Source: Kribbella sp. VKM Ac-2569
Lineage (GTDB): Bacteria; Actinomycetota; Actinomycetes; Propionibacteriales; Kribbellaceae
Assembly: GCF_004216905.1 (NCBI RefSeq)
Contig: NZ_SGXJ01000001.1
Coordinates: forward strand, 2,170,001-2,234,000
Direction: 5' to 3'
Length of the DNA stretch: 64,000 nucleotides
Part shown: positions 8,142 to 16,644 of the stretch, one piece after another
Position numbering within the stretch: position 1 is the first letter of the stretch
Layout of the letters: each line of letters starts with the position of its first letter
Notes under the pieces: generated by a model
What the model saw: the letters and a program-made list of their open reading frames with translations, nothing else
What the model was told of the DNA's origin: nothing
Database searches by the model: none
Translations under genes and position numbers: made by a program

Positions 8142-8143
8142 GG

Positions 8144-9421
8144 TCAGGCGGTGATGCGGTCGATGACCAGCGGGCCTGGCTGGTAGGAGTCCGCGACGGC
8201 GACTGCGTCTTTGATGGACTCGAGGGCGCGGTCGATGCGGGTGGGGTCGTCGGTGTGGAGGGTCAACAACGGCTGGCCTTCCTGGATGTGGTCGCCTGGC
8301 TTGGCGTGCATTTCCACGCCGGCTACCGCCGACACCGGGTCCTCCTTGCGGGCGCGGCCTGCGCCGAGGCGCCAGGCTGCGACGCCTATCGCGAGGGCGT
8401 CGAGCTTGGAGAGTACGCCGGACGACGGGGCCGGTACGACGTGTTGCTCGGGAGCGACCGGGAGCTCGGCGGACGGGTCGCCGCCCTGGGCCGAGATCAT
8501 CGCCCGCCAGGCGTCCATCGCCGTACCGTCGCGAAGCTTCTCGGCCGGGTCGACGCCGGTGACCCCGGCCGCGGCGAGCATCTCGTTGGCCAGAGCAACG
8601 GTCAGCTCGACCACATCAGCGGGTCCACCACCGGCCAGTACCTCGACCGATTCGCGAACCTCCAAAGCGTTTCCGGCGGTCAGCCCGAGCGGGACGGACA
8701 TGTCGGTGAGCAGGGCAACGGTCTTCACGCCCGCATCCGTGCCCAAGGCAACCATGGTCTCCGCGAGCTCGCGGGCGTCCGTCAGGTCCTTCATGAACGC
8801 GCCGGACCCGACCTTCACGTCCAGCACCAGCGCGCCGGTACCTTCGGCGATCTTCTTGCTCATGATCGAGCTGGCGATCAACGGGATCGCCTCGACCGTG
8901 CCGGTCACGTCGCGCAGCGCGTACAGCTTCTTGTCCGCCGGCGCCAGACCGTCACCGGCCGCACAGATCACCGCGCCGACGTCCTCGAGCTGCTGCATCA
9001 GTTCGTCGTTCGACAGCGACGCCCGCCAGCCCGGGATCGACTCCAGCTTGTCCAGCGTGCCGCCGGTGTGCCCGAGTCCGCGGCCGGACAGCTGCGGTAC
9101 GGCGACCCCGCAGGCCGCCACCAAAGGGGCCAACGGCAACGTGATCTTGTCGCCGACGCCTCCGGTCGAGTGCTTGTCCGCGGTCGGCCGGGACAGCTTG
9201 CCGAAGTCCATCCGCTCGCCGGACGCGATCATCGCCGCGGTCCAGCGGGCGATCTCGCGCCGGTTCATCCCGTTCAGCAGGATCGCCATCGCGAGCGCCG
9301 ACATCTGCTCGTCGGCGACGTCGCCCTTGGTGTAGGCGTCGATCACCCAGTCGATCTGCCCGTCGCTCAGCTCGCCCTTGTCGCGCTTGGCCCGGATGAC
9401 ATCCACCGCGTCGAAACTCAT
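8144..9421 (-). CDS. deoA: Thymidine phosphorylase
   Basis: 425-residue pyrimidine-nucleoside phosphorylase, splitting thymidine/deoxyuridine with phosphate to base and deoxyribose 1-phosphate. The family signature SGRGLGHTGGTLDKLE is at residues 112-127 and the phosphate-binding KHSTGGVGDK at 83-92; length is typical. Last gene of the nucleoside operon; its start overlaps the cytidine deaminase stop (ATGATGA), with GGAGG upstream of the second ATG, the start I chose. With the deaminase and the transporter it completes uptake and breakdown of pyrimidine nucleosides. A long in-frame N-terminal extension to 9685 is a shadow of the deaminase gene. Confidence 0.96.
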   Translation of the reverse strand: MSFDAVDVIRAKRDKGELSDGQIDWVIDAYTKGDVADEQMSALAMAILLNGMNRREIARWTAAMIASGERMDFGKLSRPTADKHSTGGVGDKITLPLAPLVAACGVAVPQLSGRGLGHTGGTLDKLESIPGWRASLSNDELMQQLEDVGAVICAAGDGLAPADKKLYALRDVTGTVEAIPLIASSIMSKKIAEGTGALVLDVKVGSGAFMKDLTDARELAETMVALGTDAGVKTVALLTDMSVPLGLTAGNALEVRESVEVLAGGGPADVVELTVALANEMLAAAGVTGVDPAEKLRDGTAMDAWRAMISAQGGDPSAELPVAPEQHVVPAPSSGVLSKLDALAIGVAAWRLGAGRARKEDPVSAVAGVEMHAKPGDHIQEGQPLLTLHTDDPTRIDRALESIKDAVAVADSYQPGPLVIDRITA

Positions 9422-9831
9422 CATTCCTCCAGAAACTCGGGCCCGAACGCGTCCGGCAGCAGTTCGCGCAGCGGCCGGATCCCGGTCGCGGTCTCGATCA
9501 GCAGCCCCGGGCCGCCGTTCTCGTGCAGCAGTTGCCGGCAGCGTCCGCACGGCGTCAACAGATGCTCGTGCTGATCCACGCAGGTGAACGCGATCAGCCG
9601 TCCGCCTCCGGTCCGGTGCAGGTCCGACACCAGCCCGCACTCGGCGCACAACGTCAATCCGTACGACGCGTTCTCCACGTTGCACCCGGCAACGATCCGC
9701 CCGTCGTCGGCGTACGCCGCGGCGCCCACCGGGAAGTGCGAGTACGGCGCGTACGCGCGGTGCATCATGTCGACGGCAACCGCGCGCAACGCCGGCCAGT
9801 CGACCTCACTCGGTGACGTAGGGCTCACCAT
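9421..9831 (-). CDS. cdd: Cytidine deaminase
   Basis: 136-residue homotetrameric-type cytidine deaminase, converting cytidine/deoxycytidine to uridine/deoxyuridine. Catalytic zinc site: Cys62-Ala-Glu64 (NVENASYGLTLCAEC) and PCGRC (Cys95, Cys98). The substrate-binding PYSHFPVGAA is at 29-38. It overlaps the upstream permease by 26 bp and its stop lies within the start of thymidine phosphorylase, so it is tightly coupled in the operon. Its product feeds directly into the next enzyme. Confidence 0.97.
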   Translation of the reverse strand: MVSPTSPSEVDWPALRAVAVDMMHRAYAPYSHFPVGAAAYADDGRIVAGCNVENASYGLTLCAECGLVSDLHRTGGGRLIAFTCVDQHEHLLTPCGRCRQLLHENGGPGLLIETATGIRPLRELLPDAFGPEFLEE

Positions 9832-11095
9832 CCGCCTTCGGTGCTCTGACCCGGCCGACCAGACCGGCGACCGCGATGATGGTGGCCAGGTACGGCGCCA
9901 TCAGCAGCAGCTCGCCCGGGATCGGCGTCTGGATGATCTGGAGCTGGGACTGCAGCTGGGTCGCGAAACCGAAGAACAGCGCCGCGACCATCGCGCCGAT
10001 CGGGTGCCAGCGGCCCATGATCAGCGCGGCCAGCGCGATGAACCCGTTGCCCGCGGTCATCTCCTTGGCGAACGAACCGGCGTACCCGACGGTGAAGAAC
10101 GCGCCGCCGAGTCCGGCCAGGACGCCGGCCGCGAGGACGGCGGAGTACCGGATCCGCTTGACCTTGATGCCGACCGTGTCGGCCGCCTTCGGGTGCTCGC
10201 CGACCGCGCGGATCCGCAGGCCCCAGCGGGTCTGGAACAGCACGAACGTGACGACGGCGACCGCGAGGTAGGTCAGGTAGACCAGGATCGTCTGGTTGAA
10301 CAGGATCGGCCCGATGAACGGGATGTCGGCCAGGCCCGGGATCTTCACGGCCGACAGCACGTTCGGCGTGTTCAGCTTCTCCGCTTCCGGCTGCATGAAC
10401 TGGTCGAAGAGGAAGCCGGTGATGCCGGTCGCGAACACCACCAGGACGACACCGAGGACGACCTGGTTGACCAGGTACTTGATCGAGAACACCGCCAGCA
10501 GCGCGGCCATCACCACGCCGCTCGCAGCCGCCGCGATCAGGGCGGCGGTCGCACTGTTCGTCGTACTCGACACCAGGGCCGCGGTGAACGCGCCGACCAG
10601 GAACTGGCCCTCGATCGCGATGTTGATGACACCGGCCCGCTCGCACAGCACACCGGCGAGAGCGCCGAGGATCAGCGGCGTCGCGAAGTTCAGCGTGCCC
10701 TGGAACTGGTTGGCCAGCGGGAACGTCTTGCCCGCGGACGCCCAGCACAGGAACGCGCCGATGAAGGCGACCCCCAGTACGGCGGCCAGCCAGCCGGCGT
10801 ACCGCTGCGGGACCTGGCGCAGGACGTACGCGACCGCGGCGCCGACGCCGAGGACCGCGAGCACCAGGGCGACCGGTTGCGCGGGCAGTCCGAGCAGGTT
10901 GTGCTGCAGGTCGCCGGACACCAGTTGGAACGTCGCCTTGCCGCCCTTGGTGAAGATCGCCAGGCCGAGGCCGATCAGGGCGAACACCAACATCACTCCG
11001 CCGACCCGCAGCCGGCGCGTGCGGTCGGCCGGGGCCTCGATGACCTGCGGTTTCGCGGGAGCTGCCGGTACGGCGTCCGGCGTTGTCTCGGTCAT
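9806..11095 (-). CDS. Nucleoside-type ABC transporter permease (second)
   Basis: 429-residue permease of the branched-chain amino acid/ribose/nucleoside superfamily (YufQ/NupQ, RnsD type). A proline/alanine-rich cytoplasmic N-terminus of about 30 residues precedes around ten membrane segments. Family landmarks are the GALAGVLCERAGVINIAIEGQ loop and the GIKVKRIRYSAV... GGAFFTVGYAG region. The start overlaps the stop of the preceding permease by four bases (ATGA), and its own end overlaps the cytidine deaminase start. With BmpA and the fused ATPase it forms a complete importer. The upstream open frame to 11554 is not part of the gene. Confidence 0.92.
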   Translation of the reverse strand: MTETTPDAVPAAPAKPQVIEAPADRTRRLRVGGVMLVFALIGLGLAIFTKGGKATFQLVSGDLQHNLLGLPAQPVALVLAVLGVGAAVAYVLRQVPQRYAGWLAAVLGVAFIGAFLCWASAGKTFPLANQFQGTLNFATPLILGALAGVLCERAGVINIAIEGQFLVGAFTAALVSSTTNSATAALIAAAASGVVMAALLAVFSIKYLVNQVVLGVVLVVFATGITGFLFDQFMQPEAEKLNTPNVLSAVKIPGLADIPFIGPILFNQTILVYLTYLAVAVVTFVLFQTRWGLRIRAVGEHPKAADTVGIKVKRIRYSAVLAAGVLAGLGGAFFTVGYAGSFAKEMTAGNGFIALAALIMGRWHPIGAMVAALFFGFATQLQSQLQIIQTPIPGELLLMAPYLATIIAVAGLVGRVRAPKADGEPYVTE

Positions 11096-12294
11096 CCGTT
11101 CCAGCCTTTCGCGAGAACCGCGCCCGCTCCGCGTTCCTTCGGCAGGAAGCGGAAGACCGAGCGAACCAGGGCCGGGGCCGCGACGAACAGCACGATCACG
11201 GCCTGCAGGACAGTGGTCAGGGTCAGCGGCGTCTGCGTGATCAGCTGCATCTGCAGACCGCCGGCGTTCAGTGCGCCGAACAGCAGACCGGCCAGCACGG
11301 TGCCGAGCGGCGTACCGCGGCCGAGCAGCGCGACCGTGATCGCGTCGAACCCGACCGAGGCCGCGACCCCGTCGGTCAGCGGCAGATCGGTGCCGAGCAC
11401 CTGCTGGGTCCCGGCCAGACCGGCGAGGGCGCCGGCCACGACCATCGCGATCACGTACGCGCGGCCGACCGACATACCGGCCGTCCGGGAGGCGTCCGCG
11501 TTGGCGCCGACCGCGCGGAGCTCGAAGCCGATCGTCGAGCGGTTCAGCAGCCACCAGACGAAGACCGCGGCCACCAGCGCCACGAAGAAGCCGACGTGCA
11601 ACCGGGTGTCGCCGAACTTCGGGTACTGCGCGTCGCCGTCGACGATCGGGGAGATCGGGTCGGTCCGCCCCGGCCGCTGGAACGTCTTGGTGGTCAGCAG
11701 CCAGGCGAGCAGGTAGATCGCAACGTAGTTCAGCATGATCGTCACGATCACTTCATGCGCGCCGGTACGGGCCTTCAGCAGGCCGACCACGCCTCCCCAG
11801 AGCGCGCCGCCGATCAGACCGGCGACGATCGCCACGATCAGGTGCAGCACGGGCGGCAGGTTCCACGCGAAGCCGACGTACGACGCGAGGATCGCGCCGG
11901 CGATCAGCTGCCCCTGGGCGCCGATGTTGAACAGGCCGGTGCGGAAGGCCAGCGAGACCGCCAGACCGCCGCAGATCAGCGGTGTTGCCTGGGTCAACGA
12001 CTCGCTGATCGGCGTCCAGCCGCCCAGCGCGCCGACGGCGAGCGACTTGTACGCCTCGCCGACCGCGCTCAGGGCTGCGGAGAAGGTGTCCATCGGCGCG
12101 GCGCCGAAGTACCCGACCGCCTTCTGCACCTGGTCGTCGCCGACGATGATCAGGAGCGCCCCGACCAGCAGCGCCAGCACGATCGCGCTCAGCGAGACCA
12201 GGCCCTGGACCGCCCACGACGGCAGGCCGGCCCACCGCTGCGGCTCCTTGGCCGGCGGCGGGGGCACCGGAGCTACCTCTGTCTCAGTGCTCAT
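11092..12294 (-). CDS. Nucleoside-type ABC transporter permease (first)
   Basis: 400-residue integral membrane subunit (YufP/NupP, RnsC type). A Pro-rich cytoplasmic N-terminus (VAPVPPPPAKEP) leads into about nine helices. The conserved loops ICGGLAVSLAFRTGLFNIGAQGQ and FELRAVGANADASRTAGM mark the family. The ATG overlaps the ATPase stop by one base and its stop overlaps the second permease, so all four transporter genes are on one transcript. The substrate is inferred to be nucleosides from the adjacent cdd and deoA. Confidence 0.92.
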   Translation of the reverse strand: MSTETEVAPVPPPPAKEPQRWAGLPSWAVQGLVSLSAIVLALLVGALLIIVGDDQVQKAVGYFGAAPMDTFSAALSAVGEAYKSLAVGALGGWTPISESLTQATPLICGGLAVSLAFRTGLFNIGAQGQLIAGAILASYVGFAWNLPPVLHLIVAIVAGLIGGALWGGVVGLLKARTGAHEVIVTIMLNYVAIYLLAWLLTTKTFQRPGRTDPISPIVDGDAQYPKFGDTRLHVGFFVALVAAVFVWWLLNRSTIGFELRAVGANADASRTAGMSVGRAYVIAMVVAGALAGLAGTQQVLGTDLPLTDGVAASVGFDAITVALLGRGTPLGTVLAGLLFGALNAGGLQMQLITQTPLTLTTVLQAVIVLFVAAPALVRSVFRFLPKERGAGAVLAKGWNG

Positions 12295-13844
12295 CAGATG
12301 GTTCCCAAGGTCGTCGGGTTCTCGATCGCCACTTCGTGCGCCTCCGACTTCGAGGCGCCGGCCATCATCAGGCCCAGTTCGTCGCGCGGGGTGTCGGACG
12401 GTACGACGCCGACGACCTTCCCGCGGTACATCACCGCGACCCGGTCCGCCAGCGCGGCGATCTCGTCGAGTTCGGTGGACACGATCAGGACCGCCGTACC
12501 GTTGTCGCGCTCCTTCACGATCCGGGTGTGCAGGAACTCGATCGAGCCGACGTCCACACCGCGGGTCGGCTGCGAGGCGACCAGCAGCTTCAGCGGACGG
12601 GACAGCTCACGGGCCAGCACGACCTTCTGCTGGTTGCCGCCGGACAGCGACGACACCTGCTGGTCGATGCCCTGGGTACGGATGTCGAACTCCTCGACCC
12701 GGGCGGTCGCGTTCTTGTCGATCTCGTCGGTGCGCAGCGCCACGCCGCTGCCGAACGGCGCCTTCCGGAACAGGTCCAGGACCAGGTTCTCGGCGACCGA
12801 GAACGAGCCGACGAAGCCGTCGTGCGCGCGGTCCTCCGGGACGTACCCGATGCCGGCGTCGAGGCGGTGCCGGGTCGATTTCCCGGTCAGGTCCTGGCCG
12901 CCCAGCGAGATGGTCCCGGCCGCGATCGGCGTCAGCCCGAGCAGCGCCTCGGCGAGCTCGGTCTGACCGTTGCCCTGGACACCGGCCACGGCGAGGATCT
13001 CGCCCGCGCGCACCTCGAGGTCGACGTCGTCGACGGCGGTGAAACCGCGCTCGTCGATCACGGTCAGCCCCTGAACCCGCAGTACGGCGTCCTGCGGCTC
13101 GGCCGGCTCCTTGTCCACGACCAGGTCGACCGCGCGGCCGACCATCAGCTCGGCGAGCTCCTCCTCGGACGCGGACGGCTCGGCCTGCCCGACCACCTTG
13201 CCGCGGCGGATCACGGTGATCTTGTCCGCGATCGCCTTGACCTCTTTGAGCTTGTGGGTGATGAAGACGATCGAGGTGCCGTTCTCCTTGAGCTGGCGCA
13301 TGACGCCGATCAGCTCGTCGATCTCGGCCGGCGTGAGCACCGCGGTCGGCTCGTCCAGGATCAGCACCCGGGCGTCGTTGGTGAGCGCCTTGATGATCTC
13401 CACCCGCTGCTGGACCCCGACCGGGATGTCCTCTACCAGCGCCTCGGGGTCGACCTCGAACCCGTACCGGTCGGACAGCTCGGTGACCAGCGCGTGCGCC
13501 TTCTTCCGGTCCAGTACGCCGCCGGCCCGGACGTTCTCCCGGCCGAGCATGATGTTCTCGGCGACCGTGAACACCGGGACCAGCATGAAGTGCTGGTGGA
13601 CCATGCCGATCCCGTGCTTGATCGCGTCGCTCGGCGAGGTGATCTGCACCTTCTCGCCGTCGATCACGATCTCGCCCGAGTCGGGCTGCAGCAGCCCGTA
13701 GAGCATGTTCATCAAGGTGCTCTTGCCGGCCCCGTTCTCACCGAGCAGGCAGTGGATCTCCCCCGGCTCGATGACCAGGTCGATGTGGTCGTTGGCGACC
13801 AGCGAGCCGAAACTCTTGGTCAGGCCTGACAGCTCGAGGTGCAT
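12294..13844 (-). CDS. Nucleoside-type ABC transporter ATPase, two fused nucleotide-binding domains
   Basis: 516-residue tandem ATPase of the RbsA/YufO class. Domain 1 is canonical: Walker A GENGAGKST (35-43), signature VGVQQR (142-147), Walker B VLILDEPT (160-167). Domain 2 is degenerate, as usual in this class: its Walker A is GVQGNGQTE, its signature LSGGNQQK is intact, and its Walker B reads LLVASQPTRGVD, lacking the acidic pair. It energises the two downstream permeases. It follows the binding-protein gene after 97 bp that contain a strong hairpin, suggesting lower expression than the binding protein. Confidence 0.95.
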   Translation of the reverse strand: MHLELSGLTKSFGSLVANDHIDLVIEPGEIHCLLGENGAGKSTLMNMLYGLLQPDSGEIVIDGEKVQITSPSDAIKHGIGMVHQHFMLVPVFTVAENIMLGRENVRAGGVLDRKKAHALVTELSDRYGFEVDPEALVEDIPVGVQQRVEIIKALTNDARVLILDEPTAVLTPAEIDELIGVMRQLKENGTSIVFITHKLKEVKAIADKITVIRRGKVVGQAEPSASEEELAELMVGRAVDLVVDKEPAEPQDAVLRVQGLTVIDERGFTAVDDVDLEVRAGEILAVAGVQGNGQTELAEALLGLTPIAAGTISLGGQDLTGKSTRHRLDAGIGYVPEDRAHDGFVGSFSVAENLVLDLFRKAPFGSGVALRTDEIDKNATARVEEFDIRTQGIDQQVSSLSGGNQQKVVLARELSRPLKLLVASQPTRGVDVGSIEFLHTRIVKERDNGTAVLIVSTELDEIAALADRVAVMYRGKVVGVVPSDTPRDELGLMMAGASKSEAHEVAIENPTTLGTI

Positions 13845-13867
13845 GCGGGCAGCCTCCCCTTCAGACG

Positions 13868-13915
13868 GCGAGCCAGGAAGGCAACGACCTGTAGGTCTGC
13901 GCCTTCCTGGCTCGC
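13868..13915. terminator. Intercistronic hairpin between the binding-protein and ATPase genes
   Basis: Perfect 15-bp stem GCGAGCCAGGAAGGC (13868-13882) with GCCTTCCTGGCTCGC (13901-13915); inside the loop GACCT-GT-AGGTC adds a second stem after a 3x3 internal loop. It lies in the middle of one operon, so it probably acts as a partial terminator or 3' stabiliser giving excess binding protein (inference). Confidence 0.7.
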
Positions 13916-13941
13916 ACCGTACTACGCAAGTGAGCGGTGGT

Positions 13942-15030
13942 TCAGGATGCCTTGGGCTGCACCTTCGACTGCACGGTGATCTTGCCGCTGATGATGTCGG
14001 CCTTGATCTGGTCCAGCTCGGACTTCACGTCCGCCGGGACCTTGCTGTCGAACTCGTGGAACGGCGCCAGCGCCGTACCGCCGTTCTCCAGGGTGCCGGT
14101 GAACTGGGAGTTGTCGAACTTGTTGTCGACGGCAGAGACGATCGCGTCCTTGACGGCCACGTCCATACCCTTCTCCACGCTACTGAGCAGCACCGAGCAG
14201 TACTCCGCCGCGCTCACGCAGCCGTCGGTGTCGACCCAGATCGCGTTCACCTTGCCGTTGCTGGCCTTGGCCGCCTGCAGACCGCCCAGACCCGACGGGC
14301 CGGCCACCGGGAAGATCACGTCGGCGCCCTGGGTGATCAGGTTCTGCGCGTTGTTCTGGCCCTTGGCCTTGTCCTCGAAGTCACCGGTGAACAGACCCGC
14401 CTGCTTGGCGTCGTCCCAGCCGAGCACCTGGACGTTCTTGCTCTTCTGCGTGTTGTAGTACCGCACGCCCTCGGCGAAGCCGTCCATGAAGATCGTCACG
14501 GTCGGGATCTTGAGACCGCCGAAGGTGCCGACCTTGCCGGACTTCGACATCGCCGCGGCCAGGTAACCGGCCTGGAAGCTGGACTGCGCGGTGTTGAACA
14601 GCAGCGGCTTCAGGTTCGGGATCTCGCCGACCTTGGCGGTGTCCGGAGCCGAGTCGACGATCGCGAACTTGATGCCGGTGTTCGCCTTGGCCGCCTTCTC
14701 GGTGGCGTCCTCGAGCTTGAAGCCGACGGCAACGATCACGTTGCACTTGGCGTTCACCATCGCGGTCATGTTGGTCGGGTAGTCGTTGTCCGACTTCGAC
14801 TCCGCCTTGACCTCGGTCAGGCCCTTTTCCTTCACGGCGTCCTGCAGACCCTTGTACGAGGTCTGGTTGAACGACTTGTCGTCGAAGCCCCCGGAGTCGG
14901 AGACCATGCAGGCCTTGAAGTCCTTGTTGGCGCCGCCGCCTGCGTCGCTATCGGTCGGCTTGCTGCCACACGCGGCGACGGCGAGCGTCAGCACGCCCAC
15001 GATCGCCGTTCCCCGCACGTACTTCTTCAC
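13942..15030 (-). CDS. BMP-family (BmpA/Med) nucleoside-binding lipoprotein
   Basis: 362-residue extracellular binding protein of the basic membrane protein family. Signal peptide with the lipobox at VAACG (Cys21 from the GTG start), then a Gly-rich linker. Family features are SDSGGFDDKSFNQTSYKGL, IVAVGFKLEDA and the C-terminal SVEKGMDVAVKDAI region. I chose the GTG at 15030 because GGAGA lies six bases upstream; the longer frame to 15135 runs through the promoter. First gene of the nucleoside operon. Purine versus pyrimidine preference cannot be read, but the operon enzymes favour pyrimidine nucleosides. Confidence 0.94.
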   Translation of the reverse strand: MKKYVRGTAIVGVLTLAVAACGSKPTDSDAGGGANKDFKACMVSDSGGFDDKSFNQTSYKGLQDAVKEKGLTEVKAESKSDNDYPTNMTAMVNAKCNVIVAVGFKLEDATEKAAKANTGIKFAIVDSAPDTAKVGEIPNLKPLLFNTAQSSFQAGYLAAAMSKSGKVGTFGGLKIPTVTIFMDGFAEGVRYYNTQKSKNVQVLGWDDAKQAGLFTGDFEDKAKGQNNAQNLITQGADVIFPVAGPSGLGGLQAAKASNGKVNAIWVDTDGCVSAAEYCSVLLSSVEKGMDVAVKDAIVSAVDNKFDNSQFTGTLENGGTALAPFHEFDSKVPADVKSELDQIKADIISGKITVQSKVQPKAS

Positions 15031-15330
15031 CGGAAGTCTCCTTCGTCGACCAGAAACGGTTGCACGCCGCACGCCTTCCCCCACGTGCCGCATCCGCAGA
15101 CTATAGGGCGCGGTCAGTGCTTCTTTGAACGTCAAGCAGGCCTCGATACCGGAAAGTGACCGGCATCCGCGTCACATTTCGACAACTTCTCCGGTGTGGT
15201 CACCGCCCGCGCTTCCCACGTCACAGTGTGCACGCTCCGTGGCCGGGATCACCGTCCGTGGCGGTCACGACCGGTGAACGGCGCCGGACGTCGGTGCGAC
15301 CCGGCGTACGGCTGATGTCACAATCTCCGG
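15031..15330. promoter_or_regulatory. Divergent promoter region, nucleoside operon and amidohydrolase
   Basis: 300 bp without a gene. Leftward, TATAGT (15105-15100) with TTCAAA 18 bases upstream is a fair promoter for the BmpA operon. Rightward, CACAAT sits six bases before the amidohydrolase ATG and no ribosome site is visible, so a leaderless start is possible. In between are several GGTCAC/TCACCG words, including the inverted repeat CGGTG-TGGT-CACCG (15192-15205), which may bind a regulator. Confidence 0.4.
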
Positions 15331-16512
15331 ATGAGTCATCAGCTACTGGTCGCGGACGTGCTGGCGCGGGTCGAGGCGGTCCGTGAGGACATGGTCGACG
15401 TACGGCGCGATCTGCACGCGCACCCGGAGCTCGGGTGGCACGAGGTGCGGACGACCGAGCTGCTCGAGAAGCGGCTCGTCGAGGCCGGACTGTCGCCGCG
15501 GGTGCTGCCGACCGGGACCGGGCTGATCTGCGACATCGGATCCGGCGACACGTGTGTGGCGCTGCGGGCCGACATCGACGCACTGCCGGTGCCGGACGGC
15601 GTGGAGGCGCCGTGGCGGTCGACCCTCGATGGAGTGGCTCATGCGTGCGGTCACGACGTACACACGTCCGCGCTGCTCGGTGCGGCGCTGGTGCTGGCCG
15701 GGATGGCGCGCGACGGACAGCTGGACCGGCGGGTCCGGGTGATCTTCCAGCCGGCCGAGGAGGTCATGCCCGGCGGTGCGCTCGGGGTGATCGCGGCCGG
15801 CGGGCTGGACGGCGTACGGCGTATTTATGGTGTGCATTGTGATCCGCGACTGCAGGTGGGCGAGGTCGGCCTGCGCGTCGGCGCGCTGACCGCCGCCGCC
15901 GACCGGTTGCTCGTCCGGCTCACCGGACCGGGCGGCCACACCTCCCGGCCGCATCTGACCGCCGATCTGGTCTACGCGCTGGCGACCCTGGTCTCGGCGC
16001 TTCCCGCTGCTCTCTCCCGCCGCGTCGACCCCCGCGCGGGCATGTCCCTCGTCTGGGGCCGCATCACCTCCGGCTCCGCCGCGAACGCGATCCCGTCCCG
16101 CGGCGAGGCCGAGGGGACCCTGCGCTGCCTCGACGCCAATGCGTGGCGACTGGCCGAGGAACTCATCCCGTCACTCGCCGCCCAGATCGTCACGCCGTAC
16201 GGCGTCGACGTCGACGTCGAGGTCACCCACGGCGTACCGCCCGTGATGAACGACCCCCTCGCGATCAACGTCCTGCAGAACGCCGTCCACCAAACCCTCG
16301 GCTCCAGCGCCGTCGCGCCGACCGACCAGAGCCTCGGCGGCGAAGACTTCGCGTGGTACCTCGAACACATCCCCGGCGCCATGGCCCGCCTGGGCGTCCG
16401 CCCACCCACCCAAGAAACCGCCGCCGACCTCCACACCCCCGGCTTCGACCCCTCCGAAGAAGCCATCACCGTAGGCACCACCCTCCTAACCACCACCGCC
16501 CTCCTCGACTAA
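15331..16512 (+). CDS. M20-family amidohydrolase (N-acyl-amino acid/hippurate hydrolase-like)
   Basis: 393-residue cytoplasmic metallo-amidohydrolase of the M20D group (AmhX/hippuricase-like), cleaving an N-acyl or peptide-type amide. Metal and catalytic motifs are LRADIDALPV (78-87), HACGHDVHTS (104-113), the catalytic FQPAEE (139-144), YGVHCDP and C-terminal GGEDFAWY. No signal peptide. Divergent from the nucleoside operon, with no clear functional link to it, and ending at a nested inverted repeat shared with the convergent mutase gene. The true substrate is not predictable from sequence. Confidence 0.9.
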   Translation: MSHQLLVADVLARVEAVREDMVDVRRDLHAHPELGWHEVRTTELLEKRLVEAGLSPRVLPTGTGLICDIGSGDTCVALRADIDALPVPDGVEAPWRSTLDGVAHACGHDVHTSALLGAALVLAGMARDGQLDRRVRVIFQPAEEVMPGGALGVIAAGGLDGVRRIYGVHCDPRLQVGEVGLRVGALTAAADRLLVRLTGPGGHTSRPHLTADLVYALATLVSALPAALSRRVDPRAGMSLVWGRITSGSAANAIPSRGEAEGTLRCLDANAWRLAEELIPSLAAQIVTPYGVDVDVEVTHGVPPVMNDPLAINVLQNAVHQTLGSSAVAPTDQSLGGEDFAWYLEHIPGAMARLGVRPPTQETAADLHTPGFDPSEEAITVGTTLLTTTALLD

Positions 16513-16542
16513 ACGGCGGCCGTCGAGCACGGGACTGGATAA

Positions 16543-16600
16543 CCCCTCGCGTGCAGGGTTCTCCCCTCGCCTATCAGTAGAGAACCCACCATTCGAGGGG
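16543..16600. terminator. Nested inverted repeats between convergent genes
   Basis: An outer pair CCCCTCG (16543-16549) and CGAGGGG (16594-16600) encloses an inner pair GGGTTCTC (16556-16563) and GAGAACCC (16580-16587). It lies between the amidohydrolase and the mutase stops, as expected for a two-way terminator. It also contains repeated GGGGAnAACC-like words. Confidence 0.6.
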
Positions 16601-16644
16601 ACAACCGTTCTTGCCGGGGGCTGTCGACGCGGAGCGGTCGTCGA

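Larger units (their letters stand above)
7656..8143. other. 488-bp convergent intergenic region with repeats and hairpins
   Basis: No coding gene is supported here. From left to right it holds a G/C-only repeat tract (7701-7762); a motif seen twice, GATACCCGGCTCTC (7682-7695) and GATATCCGGCTCTC (7842-7855); an inverted pair GCGGGTTAT (7890-7898) and ATAACCCGC (7935-7943); a small hairpin GCTAGT-GGTA-ACTAGC (7942-7957); and a long terminator-like stem at the right end. The density of structure could mean a small RNA or only a decayed element. Confidence 0.5.

Noticed and set aside
7946..9574. 542-codon plus-strand frame over the thymidine phosphorylase region
   Set aside because: Shadow of deoA and cdd, whose signatures are unambiguous on the other strand.
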